A stretch of DNA of 64,000 nucleotides from Pseudoxanthomonas spadix (GTDB lineage Bacteria; Pseudomonadota; Gammaproteobacteria; Xanthomonadales; Xanthomonadaceae), in the NCBI RefSeq assembly GCF_003703395.1, contig NZ_RDQN01000004.1:1-64000 (forward strand), given 5' to 3'. Under the pieces are notes generated by a model. It was not told the DNA's origin and searched no databases. It worked only from the letters and a program-made list of their open reading frames with translations. Position numbers and translations under genes: made by a program. Below are positions 30,097 to 38,097 of the stretch, piece by piece (positions within the stretch are counted from its first letter, which is position 1; each line of letters starts with the position of its first letter).

Positions 30097-30480
30097 ATGT
30101 CCCGCCAGATCATCCACACCACCCAGGCACCGGCCGCGATCGGCCCATATTCGCAGGCCGTACGCGCCGGCAACACCGTGTATTTTTCCGGCCAGATCCC
30201 GCTGGACCCGGCCACCGGCAATCTGGTCGAAGGCGACATCAGTGCGCAGGCGCGCCGTTCGTTCGACAACCTCAAGGCGGTGGCCGAAGCCGCCGGTGGT
30301 TCGCTGGGCGACATCGTGCGTCTGGGCCTGTACCTGACCGACCTGGGCCAGTTCGCCGCGGTCAACGCGGTAATGCAGGAATACTTCATCGCCCCGTTCC
30401 CGGCCCGTTCCACCATCGAGGTCTCCGGCCTGCCCAAGGGCGCGCTGTTCGAGGTCGATGCGGTGATGGTGCTGGGCTGA
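30097..30480 (+). CDS. ridA: RidA family reactive enamine/imine deaminase
   Basis: A 127-aa RidA (YjgF/YER057c/UK114) protein, which hydrolyses reactive 2-aminoacrylate and related imines formed by PLP enzymes. Seen: [48 protein letters not shown] and [22 protein letters not shown], with the catalytic Arg in the PARS motif. ATG 30097 gives the usual length. It occupies the position between spoT and recG. Serine dehydratase (sdaA) elsewhere in the window is not a PLP enzyme, so no direct link is claimed. Confidence 0.95.
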   Translation: MSRQIIHTTQAPAAIGPYSQAVRAGNTVYFSGQIPLDPATGNLVEGDISAQARRSFDNLKAVAEAAGGSLGDIVRLGLYLTDLGQFAAVNAVMQEYFIAPFPARSTIEVSGLPKGALFEVDAVMVLG

Positions 30481-30545
30481 GCCTGGGCCGCGGCCGACGT
30501 GCGCGGTGTCTCTCATCAGGCACCCGCATGCAGTGAAGCCCGGGC

Positions 30546-30902
30546 TCAGTCGCGTCGGCACTCCGCGCGCGAACCGGGCGCGGGCATCTGGCCATATTCA
30601 TCCTGGGCCAGTTCGCAGCGGGCCTGTCGAATTGCTTCGATGTGGTCTTCATAGCGCACCAGGAACCGGCACCACGCCGAATCCAGTTGGGCCGCATCGG
30701 CAACGGTGAGTTGGCCCAGCGCATCGAGCATCCGCCTGCGGAAGTCATCCACGATGACCAGGAGCCTGGCCGGCATGGGTTCGCGCGCGTTGGCGTGGCC
30801 GAGCCGATTGGCGCTGCTGCGCAGTGCCGCCTGCATGGTGGAAGCCCGTTGCGCGGCGCAGGCCGCGTGCCGAATCAGATCCGTGCGTCCAGTACCGATC
30901 AT
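30546..30902 (-). CDS. Hypothetical protein
   Basis: A 118-aa protein with no family I recognise. It looks soluble and helical: an N-terminal basic/Ala-rich segment with three Cys-free helices, then LLVIVDDFRRRMLDALGQLTVADAAQLDSAW and YEDHIEAIRQARCELAQDEYG. A good ribosome site (AGGAGAGGACC) precedes the ATG at 30902, which supports a real gene. It is transcribed against the spoT-ridA-recG direction, so it interrupts that run. Confidence 0.6.
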   Translation of the reverse strand: MIGTGRTDLIRHAACAAQRASTMQAALRSSANRLGHANAREPMPARLLVIVDDFRRRMLDALGQLTVADAAQLDSAWCRFLVRYEDHIEAIRQARCELAQDEYGQMPAPGSRAECRRD

Positions 30903-31137
30903 GGTCCTCTCCTGGGATTGGGCAATGCCATGGTCAGGATCCCCGGCCGACAGTGTCGGGGCGCGCGCGCCGGCCGGCCTTGATCAGGATCAATGAAATC
31001 GACGTCGGTCCTTGCCTGCCGATCCCGCGGGCCGGCGGAGCGATCGAGCCGCGAGCGAGGCCGTGCGCGGTGTTTTCCGACAACCACATGCGCTGGATTG
31101 AGTGGCAAAGCCGCGGCACGGCCGGCATCCTAGTGGC

Positions 31138-33567
31138 ATGCCCGCGCTCGTTCGCAGCCTGCAATCCACCTTCGGTCAGCCCATCACCAGCCTGTCCGGG
31201 GTGGGCCCGAAGATTGCCGAAAAACTCGCCGCGCGCGGCCTTTCGACCCTGCAGGACCTGTGGCTGCAGTTGCCGCTGCGCTACCAGGACCGCACCTGGC
31301 TCACGCCCATCGCCCAGCTGCGGCCCGGCGTGGCGGCGCAGGTGGAAGGCACGATCGAGGCGGTCGAGCGTGGCTTCCGCTATCGGCCGGTGTTGCGCGT
31401 GGCCATCGGCGATGACGCGTGCGGCACGCTGGTGCTGCGCTTCTTCCATTTCCGCCCCGCGCAGGTCGGGCAGTTCACGCCGGGCGCGCGGATCCGCGTC
31501 TACGGCACGCCGCGGCCAGGGCAGCAGGGCCTGGAGATCGTCCATCCGGACTACAAGCTGATCGGCGCCGCTGGCCAGGCGCCGCTGGCCGACACGCTGG
31601 AGCCGGTCTATCCGGCGATCGAAGGCGTGCCTGCGGCGATCCTGCGCAAGCTGATTGCCCAGGCGCTGGATCGGCTGCCCGACCAGGCCACGCTGGAGCT
31701 GCTGCCCGAGCACCTGCTGCGCGCGCTGCAGCTGCCGACCCTGCGCGAGGCGCTGCTCACCATGCATCGGCCCGTGCGCGATGCCGATGTCGCCGCGCTC
31801 GCGGCCGGCACCCATCCGGCGCAGCGGCGTCTGGCGCTGGAGGAACTGCTGGCCCATCACCTGAGCCTGCGTCGCCAGCGCATCGCCCTGCAGCAGCACG
31901 GCGCCCATGCCCTGGCCGGGCCGGGCACGCTGGTGGCGCAACTGCTGCAGGCGCTGCCGTTCCAGCTCACCGGCGCCCAGCAGAAGGTCTTCGCCCAGAT
32001 CCGCGCCGACCTGGCCCGGCCGCGGCCGATGCTGCGGCTGGTGCAGGGCGATGTGGGCAGTGGCAAGACCGTGGTCGCCGCGCTGGCCGCGATGCTGGCG
32101 GTGGAAGCCGGCAAGCAGGTCGCACTTGCCGCACCCACCGAGCTGCTGGCCGAGCAGCACCTGGCCACCCTGCGCGGCTGGCTGGAACCGCTGGGCGTGC
32201 GCGTGGCCTGGCTGGCCGGCAAGGTCACCGGCAAGGCCCGGGCCAGGGTGCTGGAGGAGGTCGCCTGCGGCCACGCCCAGGTGGTGGTCGGCACCCATGC
32301 GCTGATGCAGGAATCGGTCGCCTTTCACGACCTGGCCCTGGTGATCGTCGACGAGCAGCACCGCTTCGGCGTGCACCAGCGCCTGGCGCTGCGCGACAAG
32401 GGTCGGGCGGAGCCGCAGGCACCGTCCGGGCGAGCCATGGATGGCGAGCGGCCATGCACCACGGAAGGTTTGGCACGCGATGCGTCGACTTCAGCACCGA
32501 GCGCCATGGAGGGCGAGCGGCCATGCACCACGGAGGGTTTGGCAGGCGGTGCGTCGACTTCAGCACCGAGTGCCATGGATGGCGAGCGGCCATGCCCCAC
32601 GGAAGGTTTGGCAGGCGGTGCGTCGACTTCAGCACCGGGTGCCATGGAGGGCGAGCGACAAAGCGCCGGGGACGGTGATCAAGCATCCGTTCGGCGTCTG
32701 TTTCCGCACCAGCTGGTGATGACCGCCACCCCGATTCCGCGCACCCTGGCGATGGCCGCCTACGCCGACCTGGATGTCTCGGCGATCGACGAACTGCCAC
32801 CGGGCCGCACGCCGGTACAGACCATCGCGCTCAGCGCCGAGCGCCGGCCCGAGCTGATCGAGCGCATCCGCGCCGCCTGCGCCGAAGGCCGCCAGGTCTA
32901 CTGGGTCTGCACCCTGATCGAAGAAGCCGAGGACGACCCCAAGGCCGCACCCGCTACGCGCGGTGGTCCTGCGATGCGGATCGAAGCCCAGGCCGCGCAG
33001 ACCACCTTCGAGCAGCTCACCCAGGCGCTGCCGCAGGCGCGCGTGGCGCTGGTGCACGGGCGCATGAAGCCGGCCGAGAAGCAGGCCGTGATGCGTGCCT
33101 TCAAGGACGGCCAGGCCGATCTGCTGGTGGCCACCACCGTGATCGAGGTCGGCGTGGACGTGCCCAACGCCTCGCTGATGGTGGTGGAAAACGCCGAGCG
33201 CCTGGGCCTGGCCCAGCTGCACCAGCTGCGCGGCCGGGTCGGGCGCGGTGCGGCGGCTTCCTCGTGCGTGCTGCTCTACCAGGGGCCGCTGTCTGCGCTG
33301 GCCCGTCAGCGCCTGGACACCATGCGCCAGACCAACGACGGCTTCGTCATCGCCGAAAAGGACCTGGAACTGCGCGGCCCCGGCGAGCTGCTCGGCACCC
33401 GCCAGACCGGCCTGGCAGCGTTCCGTGTCGCCGACCTGGCACGGGATGCGGACCTGTTGCCGCAGGTGCACGCGCTGGCCGACACGCTGCTGGCTTCATC
33501 ACCTGCCCTGGCCGAGCGCATCAGCGAGCGCTGGACCGGCGGCGCCGCGCGTTATGCCAGCGCCTGA
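31138..33567 (+). CDS. recG: ATP-dependent DNA helicase RecG with in-frame repeat insertion
   Basis: An 809-aa RecG, the branch-migration helicase that rescues stalled forks. Seen: N-terminal wedge (SLSGVGPKIAEKLAARGLSTL), Walker A GDVGSGKT, motif II VDEQHRFG, motif III TATPIPRT, TTVIEVGVDVPNASLM and QLRGRVGRG. E. coli RecG has 693 aa. The excess is mostly a block of about 100 residues (423-522) between motif II and motif III, where E. coli has about six. It contains three 23-residue repeats (AMDGERPCTTEGLA..ASTSAP type, 433-501). A smaller insert follows near 600 (DDPKAAPATRGGPAMR). All helicase motifs flanking the block are intact and in frame, so the protein is probably functional. The start is ATG 31138. 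Confidence 0.94.
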   Translation: MPALVRSLQSTFGQPITSLSGVGPKIAEKLAARGLSTLQDLWLQLPLRYQDRTWLTPIAQLRPGVAAQVEGTIEAVERGFRYRPVLRVAIGDDACGTLVLRFFHFRPAQVGQFTPGARIRVYGTPRPGQQGLEIVHPDYKLIGAAGQAPLADTLEPVYPAIEGVPAAILRKLIAQALDRLPDQATLELLPEHLLRALQLPTLREALLTMHRPVRDADVAALAAGTHPAQRRLALEELLAHHLSLRRQRIALQQHGAHALAGPGTLVAQLLQALPFQLTGAQQKVFAQIRADLARPRPMLRLVQGDVGSGKTVVAALAAMLAVEAGKQVALAAPTELLAEQHLATLRGWLEPLGVRVAWLAGKVTGKARARVLEEVACGHAQVVVGTHALMQESVAFHDLALVIVDEQHRFGVHQRLALRDKGRAEPQAPSGRAMDGERPCTTEGLARDASTSAPSAMEGERPCTTEGLAGGASTSAPSAMDGERPCPTEGLAGGASTSAPGAMEGERQSAGDGDQASVRRLFPHQLVMTATPIPRTLAMAAYADLDVSAIDELPPGRTPVQTIALSAERRPELIERIRAACAEGRQVYWVCTLIEEAEDDPKAAPATRGGPAMRIEAQAAQTTFEQLTQALPQARVALVHGRMKPAEKQAVMRAFKDGQADLLVATTVIEVGVDVPNASLMVVENAERLGLAQLHQLRGRVGRGAAASSCVLLYQGPLSALARQRLDTMRQTNDGFVIAEKDLELRGPGELLGTRQTGLAAFRVADLARDADLLPQVHALADTLLASSPALAERISERWTGGAARYASA
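32434..32657 (+). repeat. 69-bp tandem repeat inside recG (3 full units plus 17 bp)
   Basis: Units begin at 32434, 32503 and 32572, with a partial unit at 32641-32657. Each starts GCCATGGAKGGCGAGCG and ends GCGTCGACTTCAGCACC. Units differ at only a few bases. As 69 is a multiple of three, each unit adds 23 residues without a frameshift; the block is open in other frames too. Confidence 0.95.
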
Positions 33568-33681
33568 GCCGGGGCCGACCCGCCCATGCCTTACTGGCCG
33601 CGGCCAAGCGCCAGTTGCCGCCCTGGCGGCGCATGCCCGCGGCGTTGGACAGTGGTGGCGCGTGACCGGCGATAATGGGCA

Positions 33682-34620
33682 ATGACCGAAAAGATTCCGC
33701 TGTTGATCGATACCGACCCGGGCGTGGATGACGCGCTCGCCCTGCTGATGGCCTTCAACGACACCGCGCACGAAGTGGTGGGCCTGACCGTGGCCGCCGG
33801 TAACGTCGGCCTGGGCCGCACCGTGCGCAATGCCTTGAAGCTGTGCGAAGTTGCCGGCCGCAGCGACGTGCCGGTCTACGCCGGCTGTCCCGGCCCGCTG
33901 CTGCATCCCTCCCCGGATGCGGCCGACGTGCACGGGCGCGATGGTTTTGGCGATGTCGGCTACGCGCCGGCCGCCCATGGCACCCAGGCCGAGCATGCGG
34001 CGCTGGCGATCCTGCGCCTCTCGCACGTGCACGCCGGCAGGTTGCTGCTGGTGACCCTGGGTCCGCTGACCAATCTGGCGCTTGCGCTGAAGCTGGACCC
34101 GACCCTGCCCCATCGCGTGGCACGCCTGGTGGTGATGGGCGGGGCGGTGTCGGCGCACGGCAACCTGACCCCGGCGGCCGAGTTCAACGTGGCCTTCGAT
34201 CCGGAGGCGGCGCACCTGGTCTTCGATGCCTTTCCCACATTCGACGTGGTCGATTGGGAAGCGACCCTGGCCCACGGCCTGCCCCATGCCAGCGTCGAGC
34301 AGTGGCTGGCTGCGCCCTCACCGCGGGCGGCCTTCTACGAGCAGATCTCGCGCCAGACCCGGCTGTGGTCGGCCGACCGCCGCGGCGACCACTGGCACAG
34401 CGCCGATGCATTGGCCATGGCGCTGGCCCTGCACCCGGAAGGCGCGACCTCGCTGGCCGAGCGCCCGCTGGCGGTGGAACTGGCCGGCATCTTGACCCGC
34501 GGCGCCACCGTCACCGACTGGAATCGCCAGACCGGACGTCCGGACAACGCGCGCCTGCTGCTGGCCTACGATCGCAGGCGCTTCGAGGCGCTGGTCCAGG
34601 CGGCCCTGGCCGCGACCTGA
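33682..34620 (+). CDS. Nucleoside hydrolase (IunH family)
   Basis: A 312-aa inosine/uridine-preferring nucleoside hydrolase that splits ribonucleosides to base and ribose. The calcium-binding signature DTDPGVDDA lies at residues 10-18. Other family blocks are [36 protein letters not shown] and [16 protein letters not shown]. Substrate preference cannot be read from sequence. A GATAAT hexamer at 33671-33676 would place the transcription start at or beside the ATG, so the message could be leaderless. Confidence 0.92.
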   Translation: MTEKIPLLIDTDPGVDDALALLMAFNDTAHEVVGLTVAAGNVGLGRTVRNALKLCEVAGRSDVPVYAGCPGPLLHPSPDAADVHGRDGFGDVGYAPAAHGTQAEHAALAILRLSHVHAGRLLLVTLGPLTNLALALKLDPTLPHRVARLVVMGGAVSAHGNLTPAAEFNVAFDPEAAHLVFDAFPTFDVVDWEATLAHGLPHASVEQWLAAPSPRAAFYEQISRQTRLWSADRRGDHWHSADALAMALALHPEGATSLAERPLAVELAGILTRGATVTDWNRQTGRPDNARLLLAYDRRRFEALVQAALAAT

Positions 34621-34634
34621 GCGTTGGCTTTGGC

Positions 34635-34663
34635 TTGCACGGGCTCGGCCAGGCCGCTAGAAT
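34635..34663 (+). promoter_or_regulatory. Sigma70-type promoter of rpmE2
   Basis: TTGCAC (34635-34640) and TAGAAT (34658-34663) have the ideal 17-nt spacing and lie 35 bp before the L31 start codon. Confidence 0.75.
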
Positions 34664-34697
34664 GACCGGCTCGAATTTTCCATCTTCCTGGTGCCGC

Positions 34698-34940
34698 ATG
34701 AAAGCCGACATCCATCCGCAGTACCGTGACGTCGTCTTCCACGATGTCACTTCCGACTTCAAGATCCTGACCCGCTCGACCCTTGCCAGCAAGGACACCA
34801 TCAAGTGGGAAGACGGCAACGAATACCCGCTGGTCAAGGTTGAAGTGTCTTCCGCCTCGCACCCGTTCTACACCGGCAAGCACAAGGTCATGGACACTGG
34901 CGGGCGCATCGACAAGTTCCAGAAGCGCTACGCGCGCTGA
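34698..34940 (+). CDS. rpmE2: Ribosomal protein L31, type B
   Basis: An 80-aa L31 of the zinc-independent type (YkgM-like). Seen: [20 protein letters not shown] and [25 protein letters not shown]. The CxxC...CxxC zinc ligands of type A L31 are absent. In many bacteria the type B gene is induced by Zur under zinc limitation; here a strong constitutive-looking promoter lies upstream and no Zur box was identified, so it may be the main L31. Followed by a terminator. Confidence 0.95.
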   Translation: MKADIHPQYRDVVFHDVTSDFKILTRSTLASKDTIKWEDGNEYPLVKVEVSSASHPFYTGKHKVMDTGGRIDKFQKRYAR

Positions 34941-34969
34941 GCGAACGGTTCGTTCCGGCAGTCCGGACC

Positions 34970-35001
34970 ACGGCTGCGTCCCCTTGGGGCGCGGCCGTTT
35001 T
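34970..35001 (+). terminator. Intrinsic terminator after rpmE2
   Basis: A GC-rich stem (ACGGCTGCGTCCCC / GGGGCGCGGCCGT, one mismatch, TT loop) is followed by TTTTCGTTT. Confidence 0.75.
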
Positions 35002-35175
35002 CGTTTGCCCATCGTGGCCGGAACGTCATCGGAGGGCTTGCTGCCGGTCTTTCAAGACAGGCATCGCTGCGGGGCCGTATGCGATAATTCTCGGACTCCG
35101 TAGCGGCTGTTGCTGCGGATCCTGTCCTGTGCCACGGCCGACAGGCTTTGGCGCTTCCCCACGAAGGAGTGCACT

Positions 35176-36456
35176 GTGTCCGAACTTGACCAGGTCACGC
35201 TGACCGCCGGCGAAAAATCGGTGGCCCTGCCTGTACTGAAACCCACCCTTGGCAACGACTGTGTCGATATTTCCAAGCTGACCAAGGAAACGGGGCTGTT
35301 TACCTACGACCCCGGTTTTGGCGCGACCGCCAGCTGCAAATCGGCCATCACCTATATCGACGGCGACCAGGGTGTGCTGCTGTATCGCGGCTATCCCATC
35401 GACCAGCTGGCCGCCAGGTCGAGCTTCACCGAGGTGTCCTACCTGCTCATGCACGGCGAGCTGCCCAGCGCAGCGGAGCTGGGCGAGTTCGAAGACGAAG
35501 TGACCCATCACACGATGATGCATGAGTCGCTCAAGAGCTTCCTGCAGGGCTTCCGCCACGATGCGCATCCGATGGCCATGCTGGCCGCCTCGGTCGCCTC
35601 GCTCTCGGCGTTCTACCACGACACGCTCGACCTCAACGATCCCGAGCAGCGCCGCCTGGCCGCGATCCGCCTGATCGCCAAGATGCCGACCCTGGCCGCC
35701 GCCGCGCACCGCTATACCGCGGGCCAACCGATCCGCTATCCGCGCAACAGCCTGGGCTACGTCGAGCGCTTCCTGCACATGATGTTCGAGGTGCCGAGCG
35801 AGGAGCTGGAGCTGAGCCCGGTGGTGGCCAAGGCCATGGACCTGTTGTTCATCCTGCATGCCGACCACGAGCAGAACGCCTCGACCTCGACCGTGCGCCT
35901 GGTCGGGTCCACCGGCGCCAATCCGTATGCCTCGGTCGCCGCCGGGATCACCGCGCTGTGGGGTCCGGCCCATGGCGGTGCCAACGAGGCCGTGCTCAAG
36001 CAGCTGGCCGAGATCGGCGACGCCAGGCACGTGGCCAAGGCGGTCGAGCGGGCCAAGGACAAGAACGACCCGTTCCGCCTGATGGGTTTCGGCCATCGGG
36101 TGTACAAGAACTTCGACCCGCGCGCCAAGATCATCCGCGAGATGACCCACAAGGTGCTGGGCGAACTGGGCGTCAACGATCCGCTGCTGGAAGTGGCGAT
36201 GAAGCTGGAAGAAGCCGCGCTGCAGGACGATTACTTCGTCCAGCGCAAGCTCTACCCGAACGTGGATTTCTACAGCGGCATCATCTACAAGGCGCTGAAG
36301 ATCCCGACCGAGATGTTCACGGTGATGTTTGCCATCGGCCGCACCCCGGGCTGGGTGGCGCATTGGCTGGAACAGCAGACCGACCCGGAAGCGCGCATCG
36401 GCCGCCCGCGCCAGATCTACACCGGCTCGCCGAGCCGCGACTACACCAGGGGCTGA
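35176..36456 (+). CDS. gltA: Citrate synthase
   Basis: A 426-aa type II (hexameric) citrate synthase that condenses oxaloacetate with acetyl-CoA in the TCA cycle. Seen: [63 protein letters not shown] and [11 protein letters not shown]. The catalytic His/Asp residues lie in the HADHEQN, GPAHGG and FDPRA blocks. Start GTG 35176 has AAGGAG directly upstream; the in-frame ATG upstream lacks a ribosome site. A GATAAT -10-like hexamer lies at 35083-35088. Confidence 0.96.
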   Translation: MSELDQVTLTAGEKSVALPVLKPTLGNDCVDISKLTKETGLFTYDPGFGATASCKSAITYIDGDQGVLLYRGYPIDQLAARSSFTEVSYLLMHGELPSAAELGEFEDEVTHHTMMHESLKSFLQGFRHDAHPMAMLAASVASLSAFYHDTLDLNDPEQRRLAAIRLIAKMPTLAAAAHRYTAGQPIRYPRNSLGYVERFLHMMFEVPSEELELSPVVAKAMDLLFILHADHEQNASTSTVRLVGSTGANPYASVAAGITALWGPAHGGANEAVLKQLAEIGDARHVAKAVERAKDKNDPFRLMGFGHRVYKNFDPRAKIIREMTHKVLGELGVNDPLLEVAMKLEEAALQDDYFVQRKLYPNVDFYSGIIYKALKIPTEMFTVMFAIGRTPGWVAHWLEQQTDPEARIGRPRQIYTGSPSRDYTRG

Positions 36457-36464
36457 TCGCAGCC

Positions 36465-36858
36465 TGGCTGGGTGGGAGCAACTTTCTGCTCGACGCGTTC
36501 GGGGGCTCCCTCTCTCCCGCTTGCGGGGGAGAGGGCTGGGGTGAGGGGGGCTTTTGCTTGAAGCCCAGCAAACCGCAGCCGGCTCCGGAACGTTGATGTG
36601 TCGTCGTCGGCATCGCCGTCACCCCTATCCCCCTCACCCCGACCCTCTGCTTCGCACCCCGGCCCGCGCCAGCGGCGCGGGCGCTCCAAGGCTTGCGCGC
36701 CAGTGGCGCGCAAGCCTTGCCTTCTCGCCCCGCGAGCGGGGGAGAGGGGGCAAATCCCAGCGATGCGGCCGTGGGCCGCTCCTGCGGGGCTGGTCGAAGC
36801 TTGCGATGAAAGAAGTGAAGGGGCTCGACCGCTCCACGAGGTTGCTCCTGACAGGCGG
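36465..36858. repeat. Mosaic intergenic repeat (copy C) between gltA and the efflux operon
   Basis: The left end GGAGCAACTTTCTGCTCGAC (36475 on) and palindrome 36508-36535 match copy B near 1.55 kb. The right end (36738-36771, GGGGGAGAGGGGGCAAATCC then CAGCGATGCGGCCG) matches the B tail. The intervening about 200 bp are absent from B and hold a 12-bp inverted repeat (36538-36549 / 36629-36640), an 8-bp hairpin (36663-36681) and a perfect 14-bp hairpin (36688-36718). GTTGCTCC at 36841-36848 is an inverted copy of the head. No gene is present. Confidence 0.75.
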
Positions 36859-37890
36859 TCAGTCCGCCTTGGTGCCGCTGGTGCTCCTGTCTGCCGGATG
36901 CACGCTGACCGAGACGGTCATGCCGGCGGCCAGGACCATGTCCCTGGGGATGCTGGCCGGGTCGATCCGGACCCGCACCGGTACCCGCTGGGCCAGGCGG
37001 ATCCAGTTGAAGGTCGGGCTGACCGAGGCCAGCAGGTCATCGCTGCCGGTGGGGTTGTCGGCATCGGTGATGCCACGGGCGATGCCTTCCACCACCCCGT
37101 GCAGCGCGCGGCCACCGCTCATCAGGCGCACCTCGGCCGCGTCGCCGGTGTGGATCCGCGGCAGCTTGGTTTCCTCGAAGTAGCCGTAGACCCACAGGCT
37201 GTCGCTGCGCACCAACGCCAGGCGCGCGCTGCCGGCGCTGGCGTAGTCACCCACGCGCAGGTTCAAGTTGGTGATATAGCCCGGTGCGCTGGCGCGCACG
37301 GTGGCGCGCTCCAGGTTGAGCTTGGCCAGCTCCAGTGCGGCCTGGGCCTGTTCGACTGCCGCCAGGGCCTGGGCCTGCGAAGCGGTGGCGGCATCGCGGT
37401 TGGCGCGGGCACGCTCGACCGCGGCCTGGGCTGCACGCGCGGTGGCCACGGCATCGGCGCGGGCCTCGGCGGAAATCACCGAGGCCGCGCGCTCGCGGCG
37501 CTCGGCCTGGGCCCGGTATTTCTCGTAGTCGGCCTGACTGGCAGCGGTGCCGGCACTGGCGGCGAAGATGCTGGCGCCAGCGGCGCGTGCGGCGGCCTGC
37601 GCCGCACCGAGGTCGGCCTCGGCACGGGCCAGGGCCAGCTGGAACCGGCGCGGGTCGATGCGGAACAGCACCTGGCCGGCCTTCACCAGCTGGTTGTCAT
37701 GCACCTGGACCTCCGCCACCAGGCCGGAGACATCCGGTGCCACGTGCACGATTTCGGCGCGCACGCGGCCATCACGGGTCCAGGGCGAATACATGTAGTG
37801 CTTCCACAGCGCATAGCCGATCAGGGCGGCGGCGGCCACCACGACCGTGGTCAGTGCAATGCGGATCAGGGACTGGGGGTTCATGGTCAT
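36859..37890 (-). CDS. aaeA: HlyD-family efflux periplasmic adaptor (AaeA-like)
   Basis: A 343-aa membrane fusion protein. One N-terminal membrane helix (about 8-30, IRIALTTVVVAAAALIGYAL) is followed by TRDGRVRAEIVHVAPDVSGLVAEVQVHDNQLVKAGQVLFRID, the biotinyl-lipoyl domain typical of HlyD/EmrA/AaeA. A long Ala-rich coiled-coil hairpin (about 85-200) follows, then ATVRASAPGYITNLNLRVGDYASAG. It works with AaeB-like (FUSC) and DUF1656 partners encoded just upstream to export aromatic carboxylic acids or similar compounds; the substrate is inferred. M3 is an alternative start. Confidence 0.85.
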   Translation of the reverse strand: MTMNPQSLIRIALTTVVVAAAALIGYALWKHYMYSPWTRDGRVRAEIVHVAPDVSGLVAEVQVHDNQLVKAGQVLFRIDPRRFQLALARAEADLGAAQAAARAAGASIFAASAGTAASQADYEKYRAQAERRERAASVISAEARADAVATARAAQAAVERARANRDAATASQAQALAAVEQAQAALELAKLNLERATVRASAPGYITNLNLRVGDYASAGSARLALVRSDSLWVYGYFEETKLPRIHTGDAAEVRLMSGGRALHGVVEGIARGITDADNPTGSDDLLASVSPTFNWIRLAQRVPVRVRIDPASIPRDMVLAAGMTVSVSVHPADRSTSGTKAD

Positions 37891-37893
37891 CGT

Positions 37894-38097
37894 TCAGTTG
37901 AGCAGGGTCAGGCCAAGCAGCCCGAACACGCAGACATACAGGGCCAGGCGGAAAAGGGGGGGATGCCAGGCGTGGCGGTACAGGCCGATGTGGCCGGCGA
38001 TGCCGTCCAGGATCCAGAACAGGACGAACACCGCGATGGCCAGGATCAGCAGGCCCGGCGCGTAGACGCCGCCGATGGAAATTTCAGGAGGCAGCAT
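37894..38097 (-). CDS. aaeX: DUF1656 small membrane protein (AaeX-like)
   Basis: A 67-aa protein with two predicted membrane helices (GVYAPGLLILAIAVFVLFWI and FRLALYVCVFGLLGLTLL), preceded by MLPPEISIGG, the DUF1656 signature (P.Ei.i.GvY.pp). It matches AaeX in length and position between the FUSC and HlyD genes. It overlaps the aaeB-like gene by 14 bp and ends 3 bp before the adaptor, so all are in one operon. Function within the pump is unknown. Confidence 0.88.
   Translation of the reverse strand: MLPPEISIGGVYAPGLLILAIAVFVLFWILDGIAGHIGLYRHAWHPPLFRLALYVCVFGLLGLTLLN

Noticed and set aside
32434..32657. CRISPR-like array in recG
   Set aside because: Units are contiguous 69-bp tandem copies with no unique spacers, and lie within a coding frame.
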